From: Notospermus geniculatus
Lineage: Eukaryota > Nemertea > Pilidiophora > Heteronemertea > Lineidae
NCBI GenBank assembly: GCA_002633025.1
Contig: NMRB01000685.1
Span: forward strand, 113,332 to 177,331
Length of the DNA stretch: 64,000 nucleotides
Direction of reading: 5' to 3'
Part shown: positions 35,600 to 47,174 of the stretch, piece by piece
Position numbering within the stretch: position 1 is the stretch's first letter
Layout: every line of letters begins with the position of its first letter
Notes under the pieces: generated by a model
Database searches by the model: none
Seen by the model: only the letters and a program-made list of their open reading frames with translations
What the model was told of the DNA's origin: nothing
Translations under genes and position numbers: made by a program

Positions 35600-36540
35600 G
35601 ACGAGATTGTTTACCGTCAGTGCAGAAGGCATTTCAGCTCATGCGCATGCACATTACCCTTTTACGGCTGTGGCGGAGAGAAACTAAACAACCAATCCCG
35701 TCACTAGGCATGTTTCCTGTACTTCGTACTGTAATTGAGTCAAAAATAGTGTGTGTCGGAAGATTCTCTTGTGGCCACATTCCTCAAATGAATAGAAAAA
35801 TGTTTAAACTTCGATATTTATGGACTGTTGTCAGATCAGTTCTTGCTGAGCGCCCAGTTTTTCGCTGATGTCAATCAGTCTATGCAAGCCTCAACAACGT
35901 AAGCAACAAATCGTACAAATATTGTTGGAACTTAATACGCACACGCCACTTATAGGCTTACACTGTACACCCAGATAACTATAATTGTGTGACATTAATG
36001 CTTATAAGACAAGAATGCTGCTATTAGATCGCTACTGATAGCTGATAACTAATCGTTAGTGACGAAAAGGTTAAAGAGTAACTGTAGCGTTTGACACTTG
36101 GATTGGTATCAAAGTCACTCTATGGCTATTGGCGTTTAGGAGTAAAGCGTAAGCATATCAGCAAATTATTAATCTATTGAAACAAAAGCGTTTAAACAGA
36201 CTAAGTAGAAAAAAAAACAAAGAGGTGTTCTGTATTGTTTTTCTCGAAGCATTGTTTTTCCTGTGTAATGAAAGCTTCTATCACCTCTGGCCTTTGGCAC
36301 GTGGTGCAGTGGGTGTGGGTTGGAAATCTCGCTTGGGTGTTACCTGTAGGAAGGCAGACATTACGGGATCCCCAATGATACATGTTTCAGTAACAGAATA
36401 ACACCGTGTGTTTTGCAAAACATACGATCACCTACTTTATGCAAATTTTTCTCGACGTCACGAATCCCTAATGACGTAGTGATGAACGTCTTTAACATTT
36501 AGGTTTAGATGTGCAACTTATAACGTATTCGTATGTTTTG
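35600..36540. other. no gene recognised
   Basis: Short ORFs only, and no repeats noticed. Confidence 0.45.
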
Positions 36541-36548
36541 TGTGGGGA

Positions 36549-36826
36549 AAACCTTGTACATTTTGTATGGGAAATGCCCTGTGCATTTTGTATGGGCAAG
36601 GCCCTGTAATTTTGTATAGAGAAGTCCCTGTACATTTTGTGTGGGAATGCCCTGTACATTTTGTATGGGATGCCCTGTACATTTTGTATGGGGAATGCCA
36701 TGTGCATTTTGCATGGGCAAGGCCCTGTAAACTTCGTATGGGGAATGCCCTGTGCATTTTGTATGGGCAAGGCCCTGTACATTTTGTATGGGGAAGCATG
36801 GAGCAGGCCCTGTACATTTTGTAGGG
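36549..36826. repeat. ~26-bp minisatellite, about eleven units
   Basis: Units of CCCTGTACATTTTGTATGGG with GAATG or CAAGG variants. Several frames stay open on both strands because the unit lacks stops, giving spurious ORFs of up to 120 codons. Confidence 0.95.
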
Positions 36827-36849
36827 CAATTCCGTGTGCATTCTCCGTA

Positions 36850-37960
36850 TGCACCGATACTGATGGGCCTACGTAACCGTATAAGCTGCGAATCTCAAAC
36901 TTACTATGACAAAATACCTATGAACTAATGAATACAACGACTAACTGATGAGACTTCGAACGTAGGCCTATGCCATCATGACGTTTACTTATTTCTTCCT
37001 TTGTTTCCATAGCTGTGAAATTCAAATAAAGGTGCACAGTCTTTTATTGGTACAAACTGGAATCGAAGATCGTTTGTTAGTTATCAAATATCTTGCACTG
37101 AGGTTCGGGGTGGTTCATACTATAAGGCCACGTCACTTTATGAGTCATTTGTGGGTTTTGATATGAAAAAATACTGTTATTGTAGAAAAGGCTTGGCAAA
37201 CAGGAAACAAAAGGTGGCCAACATGGCAGACCATAGAAATCGTTGACAGCTTCAGTTTTTTTCAACAGTTTATGATCTTTACAGCCGCGAAGAGGATCTC
37301 AGGCGATGGGAAAAGGGCTCTCGAAATGTGACGGAAGTGCAACTGTCTTTTGAATAACAGAATAAGTTGTGAAAAACTTTCCTTTTTTCTTAAACAAGGA
37401 TGCCAACAGAGGAAATTGACCTGTGAAGGGATCAATATTTCGTCAAGGGTGACATTGTTAAACAAAGTGGTAAGTTTTTTTTCTCTGGTAAGTTAAACAC
37501 ATAAGGAGTAAACTCGCGAATGTTTATTGACCAAGACAAACTCCAGGTTCAATTAACACGTCATAGACCCCTTCCTCAATAGGCTAAACAGTCGTATGAA
37601 GATTTTAATATCCATGGCTTGATATGAAAATATCAATAAAGGATGTTATCTTGAAAAAAATGGTGCCGAACGAGTTTTTTTTGTGGTAAATTGTAAAGCA
37701 GGTTGAATGTTGAGTGCGACTCGTCATGAGAAGTGTTGGACTGGTGTCATCTCAATGGCACGTTGAATAGAATCGCCATTTCGGAAGCAACAGCAATATG
37801 GCATGGCCTGAGATGAACTCTGTTACAGGATAGATGAGAACCCCATCGTATTTTTATGCCGTCTCAGGCTCTGTTTTTACGAAAGTCACATGACTGCTAA
37901 TCAGTGTTACGGAAGTTACGGTGTGTACATGTAAATGCATGATCATAAAGGCCTGCACAC
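36850..37960. other. no gene recognised
   Basis: AT-rich, short ORFs only. Confidence 0.45.
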
Positions 37961-37962
37961 AC

Positions 37963-38028
37963 TTGTAGTTACACGCTGCGTTTGGCGTTAATCCTTTGTA
38001 GTTACACGCTGCGTTTGGCGTTAATCCT
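37963..38028. repeat. two exact tandem copies of a ~33-bp unit
   Basis: TTGTAGTTACACGCTGCGTT plus TGGCGTTAATCCT is repeated twice head to tail. Confidence 0.85.
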
Positions 38029-38029
38029 T

Positions 38030-39028
38030 TGTTTTTTCCGCCGTGTTGCCTCCGCACAATGGGCAGTAGGGAAAATCTTACCACAATCCGGACAAGTGTG
38101 CGGAGGCCCTAAAGCCGACTTGGGCCTATTTTCAGGTTCTCAAATATCTTCGGTCGCCGGCGATGTTCGTTCAGATCTGGTGTTGTTTGAAGGCCTATTG
38201 CACCAATGTTTGCTCCATACTGAAGTAGTCAAGAGTTCTGCTCCAACCGTCACCGCACTGATGAACTTCGTGCGTGGTGAGCGAGCCCAAAGAAGTCCTG
38301 ATTTTGCTCCGTGGCTGACAACCGATCGAACCTCGCCGGCATCACCGACAAAATGAAGTTTGGTTTATTACGAGGCGACCGAGGCAACTTGTCGACTTCT
38401 TGAGAGCAATGAATGTCTAGGATCAAATACGACAAGTTATTAATATGTTTGGAGGGGTCGTTCAGTGGCCGTGGGGTACGGCGAACGATTTTAATAAACA
38501 AATAATTGTTAGCGGGTGGATCTCTGAACGATACTTGAGGCTGTTTGGCCTTGGAATTACGAGGTAAAAATGTTATCGAGGGCACTGGATCGGGGTTTAG
38601 AGCTCGGGAACACTCGGAGTCTGCCCTTGGGTGACCTTGTCCAAAAATGGAATCCAGTTCAATGAAAACTGTTTTTGAGTTACGTCATGCGGTCTCGCGA
38701 CGGCGCTTCGCTCTCGCAAAGAACTGAAACCCTGTTCACCCGTGAACCTTCGAATTGTTTCTTCCCTTCTCTTGTCCATGGAGCTAGTCGTGCGTTCATT
38801 TTCCTTTGTCCATTACTTCGCGGCCGGATCATGTGATAACATAACTTGACCCGACCATGACGTAATGGTCTAGTGTAAAATATTTGAGGCCTTTCCTGGC
38901 ACTCCACGCCCGTCTCTAGGAATCGGACAACGCACTGGCTTCGAACAAACTTGACGAGGGACCAAATTCGGTGAGTTCCTTCAATTTACCCCAAGACATT
39001 GATGTATGATGTTTCCCTTGAACACGTA
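38030..39028. other. no gene recognised
   Basis: ORFs of 111-124 codons overlap on opposite strands (37982-38356 and 38250-38585), without domains or splice context. Confidence 0.4.
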
Positions 39029-39144
39029 GGCCCGTATTTTAGAATGCTCCTCAACGTAAAGTAGTTCCTCAAGGTCGGTTCTCCTGTTGAGAACAATAGC
39101 CTTGGGAACTCCTTCACGTTGAGGAGCATTTTAAAATACGGACC
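39029..39144. mobile_element. 116-bp foldback element
   Basis: The left arm GGCCCGTATTTTAGAATGCT then CCTCAACGT mirrors the right arm ACGTTGAGGAGCATTTTAAA then ATACGGACC. The GGCCCGTATT end resembles GGGCCGTATTC of the element at 42910-43047. Confidence 0.75.
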
Positions 39145-39226
39145 AATGACTTGACAATTCACCCAGGTGAGCACATGGTCCGTGGACCATTACCAGAGCA
39201 GTCGGAGAAAAAAATCCAAAAAGTAT

Positions 39227-39298
39227 CTCCCCGCCCGGGAGTCGAACCCGGGTCTCTCGCGTGGCAGGCGGGATTTCTCGCCGCTATACTAGCACGGA
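39227..39298 (-). tRNA. tRNA-like sequence, anticodon GCC; probably a tRNA pseudogene
   Basis: On the minus strand the 72 bases fold as a cloverleaf. The T arm CCGGGTTCGACTCCCGG is perfect. The anticodon loop is CTGCCAC (anticodon GCC at 39263-39265, glycine). The acceptor pairs TCCGTGC with GCGGGGA with one G-G mismatch. The D stem has two mismatches and the anticodon stem one. The body (GTATAG..G.GAG and CCCGCCTG.CACGCG) resembles eukaryotic tRNA-Asp more than tRNA-Gly. The mismatches suggest a decayed gene or a tRNA-derived retroposon head. Confidence 0.55.
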
Positions 39299-39707
39299 TT
39301 ACAGGTGTAGACATCCAGCAAAAACCTAGCTTTTCTCTCTTCAGCTGTGCCTTGCCGAGTCAAGCCTATGACGTTGTAATCGAAAGGATTTGCATATTTT
39401 CATGTTTCTAACCAGGTACTTCTTTAATTCTGTCTTGCAGGATTCTTACTTCGGACGGAGCAAACGTGTAGTAAGGTAAGAGTAGTTCCTTCTAAGCATC
39501 ACATCACAATGAAACTGCAGGGGAGTTCTTGGTCAGCTTACCTAATTCTTCGGCTCACTCTGACTGTCTTGGAGCTCCATGTACCCCTGCAGTTGGTCTA
39601 GTGTACGGAGTGTCAAAGCAAAGAAATAAGATCCTTTCAAAACCTTTGGGAAAGCCTTGCTTCACCTTGGCATTTCATGTTGCGTCCTAACGTCACGCCC
39701 ATTCTTT

Positions 39708-39900
39708 GCCGTTGTCGTTGAAGGAAGGCCTTCAGCATTCTATTATGGGCCTTGCTGTTGTCGTTGAAAGAAGAAGGCCTTCAGCATTTTATTATGGGCC
39801 TTGTCGTTGTCGTTGAAGGAAGAAGGCCTTCAGCATTTTATTATGGGCCTTGCCGTTGTCGTTGAAGGAACAAAGCCTTCAGCATTTTACTCTGGGCCTT
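39708..39900. repeat. ~49-bp minisatellite, four units
   Basis: Units of 46-49 bp: G(C/T)CGTTGTCGTTGAAGGAAG, then GCCTTCAGCATTTTATTATG, then GGCCTT. Confidence 0.95.
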
Positions 39901-39904
39901 CCCG

Positions 39905-41206
39905 ATCGCATTTCAAGAATTTAGAAAAAACTTTGCGTATGGATTCGTGTTCGGTCGATGTTGATCCAGATCATGGCCTCGGTTGGCAGCAGATGCACAC
40001 AGAATCAATTTCTGAACTATTTTATTCATAGTTCTTACATCATTCCATATCAACTTAGCACGGCATTCCTGTACATCGCTGTACAGGAACACTGTACAAA
40101 GACGCGGTTAACTTCGGCTGATACCAGAAAGCAGCGTCTATCAAAATGATAATTGAGAAGAATGAGCTGTTTGCCATCGTGACTCAATATTTGTGCCTTA
40201 CTCTTCTTAACGTATTTCTGAAAAAGAGACTATTAATTATCGCTGAGACACTCGGCTGGCCGCGAGGGTCGTTTTCGTTTTATTATGTTATGTCAACGCT
40301 ATTTACTTTCAATTTCAATGCATGTTTCAATTTTACTATAGCACTTACGCTGTGGCCTTGTCATCAGTGGTGCAATAAATCTAGATGGTGCATTGGTGAC
40401 ACGTTGCGTAACATTTGAGGGCACATCTTTTGGTGCTTTACATGTAACTCGATTCATAAGTACCTTAGCCCGTGCAGTTACAGGGCGGTGTACAGTAAAG
40501 ACAGTAGGCCTACTGTAAATCTACCTAGAGGACAATGAACTCTGTATGCCCTTCAGAGTATAGATATATCAAATCCACGATGAAAATTTTAAGCGGAATT
40601 CGTGAAAGCAGAAATTTATTCCAAAGGCTTATCACGTGGGAATCCATTTAAACAGGTAATAATAATTAACTCGCGTGCTGAATCGTCCGCAAGGCTAGAA
40701 TATGAAAAATATTAAACAGTTGTAGATTCACAGATAAACCCAATGGTGACATATTAAGCTTTACATAAGCATATTGTGTAGTGTGATGTACAAATACACT
40801 GCGTGTGTAACTATTTATAAAGGGAAGCAACCATTTTAATTCAGCGTTTTAATATGTATAGTTACCGCTGGTATAGGCACGGCCGCGTATCGAATATGCT
40901 ACGAATCTGACCTTCTGCATATGTCGTTCTACTCGGTCTGTTTGCATAGATCCATTCGCACGTATCTTTTGCAGTGATTTAACCATTTCACAGGCCGTCT
41001 AACCGGCACTTTGCTAACTCTCCATTTGCATTTAAATTACTACCAGCCGCTTTGAACTGATATGCGCAACTCTTAGGCGGAGTGTTGATCTCTTGAATAT
41101 GCATGAAGTGAAACGGTACCTCTGCCACACTTCCGGCAGGAACCATTTCGTAGAATAAGTAAATCCATAAGGACACTGAATTTGTAGAAGTGCAGTGTGG
41201 GTCTTA
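39905..41206. other. no gene recognised
   Basis: A short hairpin TTCCTGTACATCGCTGTACA then GGAA lies at 40066-40089. The 90-codon ORF at 40146-40418 has no recognised domain. Confidence 0.45.
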
Positions 41207-41209
41207 TTA

Positions 41210-41334
41210 GGCCGGGTTTACATAGAGGTATATGGTATACGGACATACTGGCGAACAAAGGTTTCATGGCCATGAACCCTGCCATTGTTCGCCAGCGTGT
41301 CCGTATACCATATACCTCTAATGTAAACCCGGCC
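41210..41334. mobile_element. 125-bp PIF/Harbinger-like foldback MITE with TTA duplication
   Basis: The arm GGCCGGGTTTACATAGAGGT then ATATGGTATACGGACA is mirrored by TGTCCGTATACCATATACCT then CTAATGTAAACCCGGCC. TTA flanks both ends (41207-41209, 41335-41337). The 3-bp TWA duplication and the interior ACGGACA...GCGTGTCCGT motif tie it to the elements at 2944-3054 and 30837-31093. Confidence 0.8.
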
Positions 41335-41338
41335 TTAA

Positions 41339-41405
41339 GGCTGCGATTACATACACTGCACATTACGGACACGCCGGTTAACAACCGTACCTTTTTGCAC
41401 ATTAG
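41339..41405. mobile_element. half-element of the same family abutting the TTA
   Basis: Starts GGCTGCGATTACATACACTG and carries ACGGACACGCCGGTTAACAA (41361-41380), but the mirrored right half is missing. Confidence 0.6.
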
Positions 41406-41969
41406 GCCTACATACCTCAAATCTTGTAAATTCTTTTACATCAGCTTTTTTCCTTCCGCTCCTGCCAAAAGTCAGGCCGTATTTATCAACATTACAGCAG
41501 AAATTCATCTGTGACTCAAACGACCATTACATACATGTATACTAAGTATTCGATTTGTGTTGTCTGGCAATTTCTGAAGTTGCATCTTATTCAGGTCTGT
41601 CTTCATAACTCTAGCATTGCCTGGTTCATGTGTACTTTATACGTATACACTGTTTACACCGTACATTGGAGCTTTACTTGGGCATTTCTAACATCCGATT
41701 GGTATTGGCTATCCTGGGCGGCTTGTACATTACAATATAATGATGCTCTCCATGACGTCTGGCTATTACAGCCGTAGAATCAATACGTGATTCACAATGA
41801 CCGTGCGAGTCCACTTGAAGTTGACAGCGAAAAAGAATAGGGGCTGGACCAACTGAGCCAAGTCAGAGATGGTTTGCAAGAAAGGCCATGTATGTTATAA
41901 ATACACTGAACAATTTGTGTGCATCAGAATCTTCACATGATGCTGAAGGCATTAAACAATGGGAAACTT

Positions 41970-41983
41970 GGGGGGGGGGGGNG
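41970..41983. repeat. poly-G run with one N
   Basis: A homopolymer of at least 11 G's with an unresolved base at 41982. Likely a sequencing ambiguity. Confidence 0.9.
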
Positions 41984-42399
41984 GTCTTAGGGTCTTAGTT
42001 TTATAGACACCCGTATACCCTGTCTTAAGCGACAATTTAAAAGAAAACGTGTTTTCGTTTCTGGTACGCCTTGCACCTCTTGCAACTCTTAATGGGAATC
42101 TATCAAGACAGAAATTTCAGCCTCAACGATGGCTGTGATGGTTGTTGAAGCACGAAGTATTTTCTGTTCAAGAAAAATGGTCGTGGAAGCGGACGATATC
42201 CCGTAGTGCTGCCATGGTATTGGTGGAGGCCGTTCCCTCATCCACATCTCCAGGCATAAGTAAGGAGTGAAACTGCAAAATCGTTCTCTTTGGCCAGAGT
42301 TCATTTCCAAGCGGTCGTCTACATCTCCATAAAAGTGGAAAAGGCTTGATGATAGAGCTCAAACCAACATCCTTCACATCCGCGACGGTTCATCCGACG

Positions 42400-42575
42400 C
42401 TCGTCGCCTTTCGGTTGCTTAGCTCTCACGACCTCTCGGTTGTAATGCTATCCCACCCACCTGTCTGTGTTGCTGTCCAAGCCTCCTGGTTGCATTCCTA
42501 TCCCAACCTCCCGGTTGCATTGCTACCCACCATCCCGCTTGCTATCCCACCATCCCGCTTGCTGTCCCACTCTCT
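42400..42575. repeat. degenerate ~20-30-bp C-rich repeat
   Basis: Variants of CTCCCGGTTGCATTGCTA followed by TCCCACC recur about six times with decreasing regularity. Confidence 0.6.
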
Positions 42576-42840
42576 ACAGCTTCATTAATGCTGCCTCAGT
42601 CTGCCAATCTCTGACACGATAGAACAATGAATGATAATGACGTGGATCACTGGGATGATCTTCTCTCTCGATCCTCATCGTTTAACGGGCTTGTTTTTCA
42701 ATTACCGAACGCAGGGGATCAGGCCGATCTGTTGACCGTCTAATCGGTTCGTGTTCGTGTTGGGCTGTCAGAGAGGCGCAGTGGAAAACAGCGGTGCCTG
42801 TCTTCCTCGAGTTGGTAGTTCGATTCTTCGTAACATACAG

Positions 42841-43193
42841 TAAACTCGAGTTTAAACCACCGGTTCATAAGCACACCCACAATCGAAATGGGAGTGAATA
42901 AAACATAACGGGCCGTATTCAAAAAGGGTGTTTAAGACTTAGACGCGTGTAACTTCGTCAAATGCATGGTGGAAATGTGTGCATTTAGTGAAGTTACACG
43001 CGTCTAAGTCTTAATCGCACGATGATCACCCTTTTTGAATACGGCCCAACAACTATTACGCTGAATGGCTGGAGTTGCTTGTACGATCACAACCCCGTGA
43101 TGGAATGAATAGTTGCTTAAGGCCTAGGGTGAAACTGACCCTACTTTGGGTGTGCTTATGAACATAATGGACCGGTGGTTTAAACTCGAGTTT
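42841..43193. mobile_element. outer foldback element hosting a second foldback
   Basis: The left arm TAAACTCGAGTTTAAACCAC then CGGTTCATAAGCACACCCA is mirrored by TGGGTGTGCTTATGAACATA then GGTGGTTTAAACTCGAGTTT at 43147-43193. The right arm has a few extra bases. The element at 42910-43047 sits within it. Confidence 0.75.
42910..43047. mobile_element. inner 138-bp foldback element, 3-bp flank AAC
   Basis: Ends GGGCCGTATTCAAAAAGGGT and ACCCTTTTTGAATACGGCCC are exact inverses. A second paired block (AAGACTTAGACGCGTGTAAC and its inverse) follows inward. AAC flanks both ends. The right arm carries ~10 bases (TCGCACGATG) not present in the left. Confidence 0.85.
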
Positions 43194-43199
43194 ATTGTA

Positions 43200-44393
43200 T
43201 ATTCTTCATGTCAGAAAATTGTTGGTTCTCCTTGCTACTATCGGTTTCGTAGGTGGGCACTTGTTTGCAACATCACAATTTTTGCCTCCGATAGGCCTAC
43301 ATTAAGATTTAAAAACCACTAATGTTGTATATGGGTAGGCTACTACAGTGGTTATATAGCGAACCGCCCGAATGACGTCAAACTTGTCAATTTCATTGTG
43401 TTTGTCCGACCCTGCTATTGTCCTGTCTCACCTTCGACAATGTGCTCACTCAGTAAAGTAACAGTTGTTATCTTATCTTTGACCCACCTTTCCTGGTAAA
43501 AATAGAAACTGGCGGTATGCTATTCGTTCTTACAACATAGCCAGCGCATTACGTTTTGTGAACGTGAGTTGACTTGTAATGACTTTGCAATGTATGCTGC
43601 TTTTAGGTGGCCCTAGGTGTGTATCCATTATGTCTCATATTCGCAAAGAAACCATTACATATTTTTATCCAACCTGTCCTGAAATACGGTCTAGACACAA
43701 GGCACGTAGGCTGAAATGTCGTAGGAGTGTCAGCACTGCACCCACGCCTTACAACATCACATCTTCCCCAATACATGTGGGTATGTGCCATCTACAACCA
43801 AAGCATGTACGTCTTATGTATCATCTTTGCTTTTTATGTAAGAAAATGGCGTTATAAATGCGACGAATGTATCCTTTTATGTCTGGGGAAATTTCCGGCG
43901 TAAGGTGGATGAAATGACTTCTGTATTCCTTTGGTGTTGCTTTCCAAAATAACAAACAGCCTCGTGTGAGATTGTGATGTGTGTTTGTCAAAGGTCGGCT
44001 TTTTGCCAAGCAAACAGGCGAACACATCAAAACAAAGAGATTGATTATAGTGATAGACTACATGTCGATGTCATTTGTACATGTATGTCGGGTGTGCTTT
44101 CATTCCTACCGAGAGACAAAATCGCATTTGTTTTGATTTGGGGAGATTGGACGGCCACAAATTGAAGGGTCCAGAATCAGAGTCTTGGTTTCTGGCGATC
44201 GATTGCAGGATTTTCATGTTGCATAGACCAGGTTCCCCCCTCCCCTTTTGGAACTAATAGGGACACTTTCCTCGTGGAGGGTTCGTTGCTTTGGTCGTTG
44301 ACCCACTGGCGGTTTGTTGGCAAGGGATTCCTGGTCATTCACATCGAAAAAAGCAAAAAAATACCAAGTTGTAGATGATACGGAGAGAGGAAA
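43200..44393. other. no gene recognised
   Basis: Short ORFs only, and no repeats noticed apart from scattered TAGGCCTA and ACATGTA words. Confidence 0.45.
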
Positions 44394-44588
44394 TTTGTAT
44401 TTGTATTGCGTTCTCCCATCAAGACCGAAACCAAAGCATTATTGGCCCTGGTAACTACGAAAGAGGCCATCTCAAGCTACTCATGTTCCTCACTTGGATG
44501 GGGTCTTTTACTTGCCTGTATAGGAAGGCACCAGGTAGGCCTACAAGGCACTATGGCGTTGTCCCATGCGACGGACGTAAGAAACGGA
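44394..44588 (-). mobile_element. 5'-truncated SINE-A
   Basis: Tail-side sequence ATTTGTATTTGTATTGCG, one module (GGCCATCTCAAGCTACTCAT) and part of the body up to CCCATGCGACGG. The tRNA head is missing. Confidence 0.75.
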
Positions 44589-44589
44589 C

Positions 44590-45849
44590 TTCCTTGACCT
44601 TTAAGACCAACCAAGCCAAGAAAAGCATCCCAAATAGAGATCATCAGCAAAATGATCAATTACTTCTTGTCGTCTGCTCCCCTCATCTGCTGATGACACT
44701 GATCATTTGTCTCTGATGGCGTGTTCCTCCAACAAGCCATTCTCTAATCACGCCTTGTTTTATCACTCGTAATGCGCACAAGACGAATCGAGTTCCGCCC
44801 AAGACGTGTCAAAATCTCGCCTCGTCTAATTCCCTGGAAGGGATGACTGTTTTCTGAGAGAGTGATTTGAACGACTCGATCGCTTGTCTTTCTAAATTGC
44901 CCCATGAATTGACTGCCCTGAGAGTTATGAGCTGCGCAGTTATTCTGTGTATTCTCGTGTTTTGTTGGGTCGGTGTTTCTTTTGGGTCGGCGTTTCTTTG
45001 CTTCTCCGTAGCGCATCATTCTAGCCGCTTGGGTCCACTCGTTCTGTCGGTTCCTCGGCCTCAGAACGAAACCAGTCCTGCAGCTTTTCCCCCTTTCGCT
45101 TCTGTAAATTTTGTGATTGTAGGCCTTGATCGTAGCCATAGTCGCAGCTAGCGTGGGGAAGGGGCAGAACCCCCAGACGTCACCAAAAAAACTGTTTTTC
45201 ATCCGGAAAGTGGCGTACAAGGCCTACCCATCTCGAGTCTCTGGAATAAAAAGCTCAGTAGAGATTCTGTGAAAATGAGTTGAATGGTAGAGGATTTCAG
45301 AACGGCAGCAATCACTGTCAGAAACGGAGTATAGTACGTCGGCTCGATATCCATCAGTGGGGTATTATTGATGGCCGCAGTCATAATGATTTCTCCCCGA
45401 CATCAGCCGCATGAATAAATGCATGAACGGTCATTAAAATGACAATACTTGCCGACTCCGCGTATACTTGGTACGCTCGGTAAGGGATGAAGATTGGAGC
45501 GGTAATATTGCATATCGGGGTATCGCGGTGGTGGTTATAATGGGGTGAGGTGGCTTGATTGCATATTTTAGTCTTTGGGTTAGATAAGGTGGAGGATTCT
45601 AAGTGTGAATGGCGATGATGTTATCGGTCGTGGAAGGAGGCTCTGGTCCCTGAAGAGCTGGTCCTGCAGCAGGGTGGGAACATCACGAAGATTTTCCGCT
45701 TCATCTGGGGTAGGAACGAAAAGAGGTCGGCTTTTGTTGAGGGAGATGTCGTTTGGTTTCATTGTTTTCTCCTTTCATGAAGACCAATGCCATGGCCCGA
45801 ATGACTTTGAGATCAAAATGTTTCCTGTAACCCAAACCCATCCAAAACC
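44590..45849. other. no gene recognised
   Basis: The 158-codon minus-strand ORF (44744-45220) has no domain, signal or splice context that I can recognise. A 94-codon ORF overlaps it on the other strand. Confidence 0.4.
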
Positions 45850-46180
45850 CAAAAGCAATGGCATCACAAGTGAAAGATCTTTCTCATAACTTTCCAATGA
45901 ATACCCATGTAGATAGGTTTGGTTGATTCCGAGAAGTTTCTCTCCGAATCTCGAAAGCAATGGGACGACCTGGAAGATCGTCTTCAGAACTTTCTAATGA
46001 ATTCCCATGTTGACAACTTTGGCAGAATCTGAAATAAAAGTTCCCCTCCGATTCTGAAAAGCAATCATGGTATACATGTACCAGCCGAAAGATCTTGTTC
46101 AGAACTTTACAATGAATACACATGTTGATAGGTTTGGCTGATTCTGAGCGTTCCTTCAAAAGATTCTCGTCCCTCCGTCC
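45850..46180. repeat. ~105-bp tandem repeat, three diverged units
   Basis: Units begin near AAAGCAATGG (45850, 45953) and AAAGCAATCATGG (46059). Each contains a GATC.T.TTCA.AACTTT, CCAATGAATACCCATGT and TTTGG..GATTC.GA pattern. Confidence 0.8.
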
Positions 46181-46189
46181 AATTCTGAC

Positions 46190-47174
46190 CATCTCGGGAG
46201 AATTTGTCGTTGTTTCTGCGAGGGTTAAACACGAGAATCGCCCAAACTACGCTGATGTTGACATTAGCTTGGGTCAAGCAGCATTGATTTGGGTCGACCA
46301 CGTCTTGTCCGGTGGTGAAGGTGAGTAGTTGGCCGGATTCAGATCAAGTGGACAGGTATGTTGGTCCGCTTCCAACGATGGGGCAGGATCTGTGAGAACG
46401 TCGGTAGCGGATGAGATATGGCCTTGATATCTGGGTAGTCGAGGACGTGGACCCCTCCACAAGTTGGATGGAATGTCAAGCCTGAACTCTGCAGTGCAGG
46501 AAACATTTCGAACAGTGTTAGCTTTTGTTCATAAGCTGATGCACTTCCACTTTCTAAACGTTTACATCCGCGAGATTGCTAAGGTTACTTCGGTGACCAA
46601 AATGGACAACTCAAATCGGAAATTTCTCATCTTCCCCATACGGGTTTTTACCTCGTTCCTCTTCATCCACTCGCACAAAGCTGAGCGAGGGTAGGAGTCG
46701 TCAGGGACATTGGAAATTGGAAATTCTCAGCGCTGTTATCAGCTCAGGCAATGCCCTCACTGATCTGAATCCCGGTAGAAAAACTGGTCCAGACGAAGCA
46801 TGTTCGGAGCTATCATTATCAAATTATAACAGTAATAAGGAAAACAATTTCACTTTCCTTTGAGGTTACAATCTAAGGCATTGTGTTCCAGCGACCTCGT
46901 ATTATTAAGGATACAATTAATATTTTCACAATATTAACAAGTTAAATGAATGGGTAATAGCTGGCAAGGTGACTGAGGCCAGGTCTTAGGGCCCAGTTAT
47001 GTCTAGTTCAGTACTAACACCGTTTATCCAGCTTCTTCATAGTGAACCTAGTTTTAGTGCCCAGATTTTCCATGTTCAGCACCAACTCTCCCAACTAGCT
47101 TGCCCCGCTTTAAGCGTGGTCTTAAATTCATGTTTTGTTAAGGTGATGGTTTTGTTGAGTTCGTGCTGAACTCA
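46190..47174. other. no gene recognised
   Basis: Short ORFs. AT-rich around 46850-46960, with AATTAATATT and TATTAAGG words. Confidence 0.45.

Noticed and set aside
36492-36854. Overlapping ORFs of up to 120 codons on both strands
   Set aside because: Produced by the ~26-bp minisatellite.
44744-45220. 158-codon minus-strand ORF as a gene
   Set aside because: No recognised domain, start context, splice sites or repeat-independent support. An ORF of this size can occur by chance in 64 kb.
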